Origin: Prochlorococcus sp. AG-347-I21
GTDB lineage: Bacteria > Cyanobacteriota > Cyanobacteriia > PCC-6307 > Cyanobiaceae
DNA length: 64,000 nucleotides
Direction of reading: 5' to 3'
NCBI GenBank assembly: GCA_003279055.1
Contig: QCBP01000005.1
Coordinates: forward strand, 35,034-99,033
Part shown: positions 58,737-64,000 of the stretch, in pieces
How positions within the stretch are numbered: the stretch's first letter is position 1
Layout: every line of letters starts with the position of its first letter
Program-made: the position numbers and the translations under genes
The notes under the pieces: generated by a model
Told to the model about the DNA's origin: nothing
The model's input: only the letters and a program-made list of their open reading frames with translations
The model's database searches: none

Positions 58737-58919
58737 TTAATAATCTTCGTTGTAATCGGATGGACTACCAGTTAAAGAACAAACAACTGATTCCTCTTTT
58801 TTCATTTCTTTTATTTCCATTATTGGTCTGCCCATTTTCTTAAGAACATTTATATCTTCTTTAGTCTGACAGCGAGCAATTATGTTTCCTTTTTGATCAA
58901 AGCAACTGTAGTAAGTCAT
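58737..58919 (-). CDS. 60-aa hypothetical protein
   Basis: Opens MTYYSCFDQKGNIIARCQTK, then EDINVLKKMGRPIMEIKEMK and ends SVVCSLTGSPSDYNEDY. Two or three Cys and an MxxKExKKEESVVCSLTGS core. Compact soluble protein; function unknown. Confidence 0.6.
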   Translation of the reverse strand: MTYYSCFDQKGNIIARCQTKEDINVLKKMGRPIMEIKEMKKEESVVCSLTGSPSDYNEDY

Positions 58920-59019
58920 TTTATTAAATGCAATTTAAAGTTTATGGTTGATTTCAGTTGGAGCAACGCAACCGACTCATGACAACCATGTTTTTAATCT
59001 AAGTCAGCAATAGATTTAA

Positions 59020-59124
59020 ATGGCTAAAAAAACATACCTCTTTCCGTACCAATATGTTCATCAAACCGCACACATTAGATACGCAGTGTTTTGTTCAAAT
59101 CAATTAGAACAAAGAGGTAGTTAA
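59020..59124 (+). CDS. 34-aa microprotein
   Basis: ATG 59020 opens MAKKTYLFPYQYVHQTAHIR followed by YAVFCSNQLEQRGS. A gapless homologous segment occurs at 44161-44277, where no stop separates it from the next gene. Conservation with third-position changes argues this is coding. Its stop is followed by an AAAGGAG site for the next microprotein. Confidence 0.6.
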   Translation: MAKKTYLFPYQYVHQTAHIRYAVFCSNQLEQRGS

Positions 59125-59146
59125 ATGAATATACAAAGGAGAATTT

Positions 59147-59284
59147 ATGAGTGGAGATTTTGAGACTCTTGAAATTAATCAACCAAAAATTAAATATTTA
59201 AAACCAGAAGATAATACAGAATGGTTAGACAAATTAATTAATAATATTGAGGACATGAAGAATAAGATATCAAAAGATTCTTAG
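59147..59284 (+). CDS. 45-aa microprotein of the NTEWLDKLIN family
   Basis: ATG 59147 with AAAGGAG 6 bases upstream opens MSGDFETLEINQPKIKYLKP followed by EDNTEWLDKLINNIEDMKNK ISKDS. Same C-terminal block as 52906-53022 and 53825-53932. Function unknown. Confidence 0.7.
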   Translation: MSGDFETLEINQPKIKYLKPEDNTEWLDKLINNIEDMKNKISKDS

Positions 59285-59419
59285 AAATTTAAGAAAGAAA
59301 CTTTTTTATTTGATCTTTAGTTTGAATGAAAAGAAATTAAAAAAAGATTTTAAATTTTGTATTTAAGGTAACCGCTTTTTTGTGAGCATTATTCAGAATA
59401 AGAGTCCGACTATTTTTTT

Positions 59420-59563
59420 ATGCAAAAAAATTTAGATGAAAATTCTTATGAAAAAAGAATTGAAAATATAGAAAAAGGAAAGACTTATTTAAAAAGTAAT
59501 GGATTTTTTAAATCAAAATCTAATCTATTCGAAGACATACAAAGATTTATCTATAAAAGGTAA
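59420..59563 (+). CDS. 47-aa basic microprotein
   Basis: ATG 59420 opens MQKNLDENSYEKRIENIEKG followed by KTYLKSNGFFKSKSNLFEDI. Charged helix then basic end. No family recognised. Confidence 0.5.
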   Translation: MQKNLDENSYEKRIENIEKGKTYLKSNGFFKSKSNLFEDIQRFIYKR

Positions 59564-59681
59564 TTAAAAAAATATTTTTTACTTTTGATTAATTAAATCT
59601 CTCCATAAGCAAGCCATCACATAAAAGAAAGAAAGACTTGAAAAGGTAAAGAGAAAAAAAGAATGGGTCAATTTTCTATAA

Positions 59682-59786
59682 CTAAATTAGACCAAATAAT
59701 CCTGCAGTAAAACCAACAGCCGAAAAGAATGTGAACTCAATCAAATCTCTTGGGGCAGAGTTCATAAATAAACCGATTTGAGTCAT
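59682..59786 (-). CDS. 34-aa hydrophobic microprotein
   Basis: ATG 59786 (minus) opens MTQIGLFMNSAPRDLIEFTF followed by FSAVGFTAGLFGLI. A hydrophobic C-terminal helix. It ends just before the next minus-strand gene's downstream side; likely same transcript as 59791-59985. Confidence 0.45.
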   Translation of the reverse strand: MTQIGLFMNSAPRDLIEFTFFSAVGFTAGLFGLI

Positions 59787-59790
59787 GATT

Positions 59791-59985
59791 TTATGACTTG
59801 AGAGAATTTTTTAAATCAAACTTTTCAGCTTTTTCAATTTGACACTCAGTATCATCTTCAGCACATTTGATTTCAGCTTTTTTGTTCATGTGGCTACTAC
59901 AACCGCCTGCTATAACTGGTAAACCAGTCGTAGCCGTAAAACCAGTTAAACATGCAAAAGCTATATAAGGAAAAAGTCTTTTCAT
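59791..59985 (-). CDS. Small exported Cys-rich protein
   Basis: 64 residues with a signal peptide (MKRLFPYIAFACLTGFTATT), then PVIAGGCSSHMNKKAEIKCA EDDTECQIEKAEKF with three or four Cys (GGC could be a lipobox Cys). Exported small protein, possibly lipidated. Function unknown. Confidence 0.6.
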   Translation of the reverse strand: MKRLFPYIAFACLTGFTATTGLPVIAGGCSSHMNKKAEIKCAEDDTECQIEKAEKFDLKNSLKS

Positions 59986-60186
59986 TTAATTGTTACTTAA
60001 TGTAAACTTATTATGTTACATAAAAAGCTCAAGTGTGAGTAGCTGATAATTGGCGTGCACCCTATACCAATCATCTAAAGTGATTTAGCAAGCCTATGAG
60101 TTTTATATTTATCTGAGTATTTTTACTTATATGTTGAGTTGAAGACTTTAAATAATTAATGTTTGTTTTGGGTTTATATATAAGTC

Positions 60187-60342
60187 ATGGATAAAGAACA
60201 TCTAATTGATTTAATATCTAATAGCATTATTTCTGAGATTAAAGATCTCGAAATTAATGAGGAAAAATTGATTGCAAATAATTATTTAAATAATCTGAAT
60301 TTAAATCAGCTTAGAATAATTTCTAAAGAATTTATTTTGTAA
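60187..60342 (+). CDS. 51-aa microprotein of the MDKxHLIxLISNS family
   Basis: ATG 60187 opens MDKEHLIDLISNSIISEIKD and ends YLNNLNLNQLRIISKEFIL. Paralogue of 27915-28070, same length. Helical soluble protein. Confidence 0.75.
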   Translation: MDKEHLIDLISNSIISEIKDLEINEEKLIANNYLNNLNLNQLRIISKEFIL

Positions 60343-60420
60343 TTTTTATTGAATATTTATTTAAATAAATGAGATTTTCTTTACTATCATTTGAATTTTA
60401 ATAAGTTAATACCTTTTAAT

Positions 60421-60606
60421 ATGAATGATTCAGAAGAATTTAAACCTAGCCTTAAACAAATAAATGAGGATATCAGACCTACATGGGAAGATATCAAAAA
60501 ACAATCAGAAGTTTTAGTTAACAAACTTGGTTGCCCTAGATCATTTGTAGGAGGGATGCTTCATGCAATAGCAAGCGACTTCTCTGATATGAAAACTTGG
60601 GAATAA
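60421..60606 (+). CDS. 61-aa hypothetical protein
   Basis: ATG 60421 (an in-frame TTG upstream is less likely) opens MNDSEEFKPSLKQINEDIRP followed by TWEDIKKQSEVLVNKLGCPR and ends SDFSDMKTWE. Acidic, helical. The next microprotein starts directly at its stop codon. Confidence 0.55.
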   Translation: MNDSEEFKPSLKQINEDIRPTWEDIKKQSEVLVNKLGCPRSFVGGMLHAIASDFSDMKTWE

Positions 60607-60756
60607 ATGAAAAACTTATTACTTACACCGCTTTTCAAACTATTCAAAAAAAGCACTTTCCTCTTATCACTAAATCAAAACTCGTGCCCTGTTTTAGATG
60701 CTGAAGACATAAAAAAGCAAGAACAGAAAGAAGCTATTGAAAGGTTGTACCCGTAA
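60607..60756 (+). CDS. 49-aa microprotein
   Basis: ATG 60607 directly follows the stop of the previous gene. Opens MKNLLLTPLFKLFKKSTFLL followed by SLNQNSCPVLDAEDIKKQEQ. An amphipathic basic N-terminus then an acidic-basic helix. Function unknown. Confidence 0.5.
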   Translation: MKNLLLTPLFKLFKKSTFLLSLNQNSCPVLDAEDIKKQEQKEAIERLYP

Positions 60757-60809
60757 ACTTTTAACAGAAATATATCAGATCATATATACGATGCAGCATG
60801 GTCCTATGC

Positions 60810-60978
60810 ACCCCCATGCCACCCATTACTTTCCTAAATAGGAACTTTGATGGATAATAAATTCATATCTGAAAAGTTATTCACACTTTATTCAAACCTA
60901 TATTTTCGCCGAGATCCCATGGTACAACAGGAACCTAGCTACTGGCTAATGAAGTGGGTACTTGATGCTAAAAACTAA
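60810..60978 (+). repeat. Duplicated upstream region and 5' end of the EVE gene (copy B)
   Basis: The stretch CATTACTTTCCTAAATAG, TTGATGGATAAT, the tandem box TATTCACAC/TATTCAAAC (60878-60897) and CTACTGGCTAATGAAG (60939-60954) match the sequence in the same order before and within the EVE gene (63420-63575). The frame from ATG 60919 reads MVQQEPSYWLMKWVLDAKN and stops. It borders the right end of the CobW/phosphoesterase cassette's neighbour side; together with copy C it flanks the cassette. Confidence 0.8.
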
Positions 60979-61694
60979 AGCCTTCCAAATCCCTTAATTC
61001 TTTTTTCTGTTTTATATCCTGCTTGTACGAATTGAGTATTATCAGTCCCGACATCATAAAGAGTATAATTTTTTCCTGCCCCAATACCAATAACAGCTTT
61101 TTGAGGAACTTTCTGCTCTTTCTTACGATTTCCATTTAAATCTTCTACTTCAGAATTAACAATCCCCTCTGTCAATTCCAAGTGAAACTGTTGTTTACTT
61201 CTTGCAGTAAATAATCTGTTTACCTGAAGACGTGTAAGTCTATCAAGGAGTGTCAGTGGCGGCGTATCTAGTGTTAAATTTTCGCCAACATCTTTTGAGC
61301 TTCCGTGAATCAAACCACAATCAAGTTCAACAAATCCAAATTGAAGTGCTGCTATCCAATCAAGAAATGATTTGTCTACAGCATTCGTAAGAGACTTAAC
61401 TACTTCTTCACCCTTACTTATTCTCAAAGCTTCAGCTCTTTGATCACCACGGTAACCACTTTCCAAGAGGATTTGTTCTTCCCACCAACCATATATGCAC
61501 CATGGTTGTAAATCATTACTTTTTGGATTAATTAACCTATGGAGAAGCCTATTACAGTTTTTTTCAGGACCTATCATATCCCCCAAAACAAAAAGAGTTA
61601 TATTACCAGGAGTTTTTTTTAAGTCTTTTTGAATAAGTTCATAAGTATCTAGATCCCCTTTAAGACCACTTACGAGTGCCCAGCGTTCTATCAT
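60975..61694 (-). CDS. Metallophosphoesterase-fold protein, degenerate active site
   Basis: 239 residues. The GDMIGP motif of calcineurin-like phosphoesterases is present (about residue 40), but the DxH motif is SGLKGD, the GNHE motif is YGWWEE and the GHTH motif is GAGKNY, so most metal ligands are lost. IHGSS remains. It overlaps the start of the neighbouring phosphoesterase gene by 4 bp (coupled). Probably a pseudoenzyme or a regulatory partner of the upstream protein. Confidence 0.75.
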   Translation of the reverse strand: MIERWALVSGLKGDLDTYELIQKDLKKTPGNITLFVLGDMIGPEKNCNRLLHRLINPKSNDLQPWCIYGWWEEQILLESGYRGDQRAEALRISKGEEVVKSLTNAVDKSFLDWIAALQFGFVELDCGLIHGSSKDVGENLTLDTPPLTLLDRLTRLQVNRLFTARSKQQFHLELTEGIVNSEVEDLNGNRKKEQKVPQKAVIGIGAGKNYTLYDVGTDNTQFVQAGYKTEKRIKGFGRL

Positions 61695-62506
61695 CTTTCA
61701 CAAACATGAGATGCATCTTCAGCTTGTTCTGCAAATTCGAATCCATTTTTTAAACGCCATGCAAAAATCGGAGGAAGACCGGCATCTATTATTGCTTTAC
61801 AAGTAAGTTCAATATCATATTCCACTTCTCTAATTTTTACTTCATTAGTGACATCGTTATAAACAACATAAGTAGCTTTAGTTCCTCCATGTCTTGGCTC
61901 TCCAACTGAACCTGCATTTACTATTCTTCGCATCGGCAATTGAATTTCTTTTTCTTGAGTATCTTTGGGAACAGCATTTTTGATCTTTACAGCAATTGAA
62001 CCATCTGCTAATTCGCGAATATAAGGTTGGTGAGTATGACCACAAAATAGAATCTCTGCTCTGGCATTTTCAACTCTCTCAAGAGCTGCGAATGCATCCA
62101 TATCGGGTAGAAGATATTCATGTTGACTATTAGGACTACCATGAACAAAAAGACACTTATCTTTACGTATTGAGTAGGGTAGATTAGCTAGATAATCCTT
62201 ATTTTCTGTAGTTAATTTATCTGTAGTCCATTGATGAGCAAAATGACCTCTTTTTTCAGCAAGCTGAGAAGGATAACTACAATCGCAAGCATCTAATCCA
62301 TCAACAACGTCTTCGTCCCAACATCCCTGACAAGTAGGAATTTCTTTATCTCTTATTAACTCAATAACCTCATTAGGTTGAGGACCATAACCCACTAGAT
62401 CTCCAAGACAGGTAATATTTGTAATTCCTTGGAGTTCAATATCTTTTAAGACAGCCTCTACTGCAGGTAGATTTGCATGTAAACATGAGATGACAGCTTG
62501 ATTCAT
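61691..62506 (-). CDS. Metallophosphoesterase (YfcE-like) with Cys-substituted metal site
   Basis: 271 residues. ITCLGDLVGYGPQPNEVIEL (GDLVG motif), FVHGSPNSQHEY and ILFCGHTHQPY are intact. The first motif, usually SDIHAN, is SCLHAN, and the usual GNHD is GCWD, so Asp and Asn metal ligands are both Cys. CQGCWDEDVVDGLDACDCSY adds further Cys. If the fold is kept, these changes would favour a zinc/thiolate site. Coupled to the neighbouring degenerate homologue. Confidence 0.85.
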   Translation of the reverse strand: MNQAVISCLHANLPAVEAVLKDIELQGITNITCLGDLVGYGPQPNEVIELIRDKEIPTCQGCWDEDVVDGLDACDCSYPSQLAEKRGHFAHQWTTDKLTTENKDYLANLPYSIRKDKCLFVHGSPNSQHEYLLPDMDAFAALERVENARAEILFCGHTHQPYIRELADGSIAVKIKNAVPKDTQEKEIQLPMRRIVNAGSVGEPRHGGTKATYVVYNDVTNEVKIREVEYDIELTCKAIIDAGLPPIFAWRLKNGFEFAEQAEDASHVCER

Positions 62507-62513
62507 TTTTAAG

Positions 62514-63296
62514 TTAACGGCGAGCAGTTTGTAATTGTGAATTTCTAAGTGAAGTTTGATGATGATCTAGTACAGCATCATTAAGAAGGCAATTATGAAT
62601 CGTTGCTTTTATTGACTCGAAGTTTAAATTTTTCCCTTGTATAACAATTTCAGAACATCTTTCTGGTCTTCCATTAAGAGGGGCAACTTGGTTTAATGTT
62701 TGATATTGAGATCCTTGCTGACTGACTATCCAATTAAACAAGATGTAACGCCCATCAGGTAAGTTCATTAATGCTTTTGCTCTATATACATCCCCATAAG
62801 CACCATTAACTAATTCAAACCAAAAAGTATTCAAGCTTGCAGGATCCCAAATATGCTTTTGAAGATCAAGGCTTATTGATTCAATTTCTCTAAAATCTAA
62901 AGTATCTTTAATTGATAATTCTGGATCTCTACCAAAATGAAGATATCTATTTGGCTGGAGATTATATTTTTCAAGTTCATTAATAATTCTCAGATCAACT
63001 CCATTAATACCCTGAGATTTAGGTGTAAAAAATTGTGGAAATTCAATAATAATTAAAATGTTTTCTTTATCTTTCTCTGATATTGAGTTTGAAATAGATA
63101 AGTCTAATAAGTTAGGAATTTGATCTTTCAAAAAAGCAAAATCAATTTTTGAATTTATTGCTTGCTCTAAATTAATTTCGGAATATCCTCCTAGACGTAA
63201 GTAACCACAATTACCAGAATAATTCTTAAAAGTATTTAGTATCCAATTTGTCTTACCGCATCCTGGCGAACCTGATATTAAACAGACTTGACTCAT
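62514..63296 (-). CDS. CobW/COG0523-like GTPase lacking the CxCC motif
   Basis: 260 residues. P-loop VCLISGSPGCGKTNWIL at the N-terminus and a CobW C-terminal-like segment FELVNGAYGDVYRAKALMNL PDGR near residues 160-185. The usual GCxCC metal motif of COG0523 proteins and the NKxD guanine motif are absent, so metal and nucleotide binding may differ. First gene of the minus-strand cassette, 7 bp upstream of the phosphoesterase. A Fur/Zur-like palindrome lies 40-64 bp upstream. Confidence 0.8.
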   Translation of the reverse strand: MSQVCLISGSPGCGKTNWILNTFKNYSGNCGYLRLGGYSEINLEQAINSKIDFAFLKDQIPNLLDLSISNSISEKDKENILIIIEFPQFFTPKSQGINGVDLRIINELEKYNLQPNRYLHFGRDPELSIKDTLDFREIESISLDLQKHIWDPASLNTFWFELVNGAYGDVYRAKALMNLPDGRYILFNWIVSQQGSQYQTLNQVAPLNGRPERCSEIVIQGKNLNFESIKATIHNCLLNDAVLDHHQTSLRNSQLQTARR

Positions 63297-63335
63297 AAAA
63301 AAATACTACCTAATGTATAAAATTTACACCAATAT

Positions 63336-63360
63336 GAAAATGAAAATCATTTCTGTTTTC
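63336..63360. promoter_or_regulatory. Fur/Zur-like palindrome upstream of the CobW-like gene
   Basis: Inverted repeat of 12-1-12 bases centred on C63348, with GAAAATGAAAAT on the left and ATTTCTGTTTTC on the right (9 of 12 pairs symmetrical). It resembles the AATGAxAATCATT core of Fur-family boxes. It lies 40-64 bp upstream of the CobW-like start, in promoter position. Metal-dependent control of the cassette is inferred. Confidence 0.5.
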
Positions 63361-63499
63361 GATTTTAAATATTTATTTTTTGATTTAAGTGATAAAAACA
63401 TTAATATTTAGAGAATTAATTACTCCATACCAACCATCACTTTCCTAAATAGATAATTTGATGGATAATTAACCTAGATTTGAACGTTTTTAATATTCT

Positions 63500-63518
63500 G
63501 TTCACACACCGTTCACAC
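63500..63518 (+). promoter_or_regulatory. Tandem GTTCACAC direct repeat
   Basis: GTTCACAC at 63500-63507 and 63511-63518, separated by ACC (11-bp period), 28 bp before the EVE gene ATG. The architecture of 8-bp repeats with 3-bp spacer fits OmpR/PhoB-family boxes. Copies of the design occur at 57180 and 60878. Confidence 0.5.
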
Positions 63519-63545
63519 ATTGTAATTTTCTTCTAAATCATTGAT

Positions 63546-64000
63546 ATGACTGAAATAAACTACTGGCTAATGAAGAGTGAGCCTGATGCTTACAGCATAG
63601 ATACTTTAAAAAATGACGGTGTAACTTTATGGGATGGAATAAGAAATTATCAGGCTCGAAATTTTATGAGAAAAATGAATAAAGGAGATAAAGTTTTTTT
63701 CTATCATTCGAATTGTAAACCCCCAGGTATTGTGGGACTTATGGAGGTTATAGATCTAAATATTGTTGACCCTACTCAATTTGATCAAGATTCAAAATAT
63801 TTTGATCCAAAATCGAAACCTGATAATCCTAGATGGGATTGCGTAAAAGTAAAATACATTTCTAAATCAAAAAAGATTTTAAGTTTACCTGAATTAAAGA
63901 TTTTATTTAATGAGGATGAGTTATTAGTAGTAAAAAAAGGAAATAGGTTATCTATATTACCTGTCAGAAATAATATTGCAAAGATACTACTAGAAAAAAT
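63546..64000 (+). CDS. EVE-domain protein (cut by window edge)
   Basis: 151 codons visible, running off the right end. MTEINYWLMKSEPDAYSIDT, LWDGIRNYQARNFMRKMNKG, DKVFFYHSNCKPPGIVGLME and WDCVKVKYISKSKKILSLPE match EVE (thymocyte nuclear protein 1/YciL-like) domains, which bind modified nucleobases. Its 5' end is copied at 57102 and 60919, and a tandem box and duplicated upstream region precede it. Confidence 0.9.
   Translation, partial: MTEINYWLMKSEPDAYSIDTLKNDGVTLWDGIRNYQARNFMRKMNKGDKVFFYHSNCKPPGIVGLMEVIDLNIVDPTQFDQDSKYFDPKSKPDNPRWDCVKVKYISKSKKILSLPELKILFNEDELLVVKKGNRLSILPVRNNIAKILLEK

Noticed and set aside
60020..60090. Possible fourth copy of the EVE upstream repeat (CCTATACCAATCATCTAAAG)
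   Set aside because: Similarity to the other copies is limited to about 15 scattered bases, within chance for this AT-rich genome.
1..64000. CRISPR array, insertion sequence or prophage
   Set aside because: No regularly spaced repeats, no transposase or integrase and no phage structural gene are visible; the island traits are only repeats and microproteins.

Overview
The window looks like a chromosomal piece of a high-light-adapted Prochlorococcus. It is very AT-rich with short intergenic spaces. kaiB and kaiC lie next to rplU with no kaiA between them, there are three tiny high-light-inducible (hli) genes, and the genes for plant-type ferredoxin, RNase Z, KaiBC and MurD all read as picocyanobacterial. 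The species call is inference from content; no rRNA lies in the window.

Layout. 1-24 kb is mostly core: kaiC (cut by the window edge), kaiB, rplU-rpmA, truB, a SpoIID protein, rnz, petF, serA-prmA, a PSII S4-domain protein, tRNA-Val(GAC), a photolyase-like protein, a truncated LigA, an SDR, murD, pirin, DUF2214/DUF1643 and an HI0933-like flavoprotein. From about 23 to 44.8 kb comes an accessory stretch very dense in microproteins (30-60 aa), many with one membrane helix and most shorter than normal gene-calling limits. It also holds two fatty-acid desaturases, the hli genes, an LptF/G permease, a DoxX protein and several candidate structured RNAs. 44.8-46.6 kb holds a cupin-like protein, a LOG-family protein and a lipoprotein.

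46.7-52.7 kb is one minus-strand operon: an agmatinase-like Ni ureohydrolase of the guanidine hydrolase (GdmH) type, hypA, hypB, an SsuA/TauA-like ABC importer (binding protein, permease, ATPase) and a Rieske oxygenase. The likely joint role is uptake of guanidine or a guanidine derivative, release of nitrogen, and nickel loading of the hydrolase by HypA/HypB.

52.9-60.8 kb is a second microprotein-rich island with families also present at 27-44 kb, small stress-type enzymes (dienelactone hydrolase, cupin, ABM-like proteins) and a repeated palindromic element. 60.9-63.3 kb is a three-gene minus-strand cassette: a COG0523/CobW-like GTPase and two metallophosphoesterase-fold proteins with altered active sites. 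It is preceded by a Fur/Zur-like palindrome and flanked by partial duplications of the 5' region of the next gene (EVE domain, running off the right edge).

The most novel-looking items are: the altered phosphoesterase/CobW cassette and its flanking duplications; the five-copy GATTGACAGTCRATC element; the Rieske gene attached to the guanidine operon; and the dispersed microprotein families, including an operon of tiny membrane proteins with ATGA start/stop overlaps.
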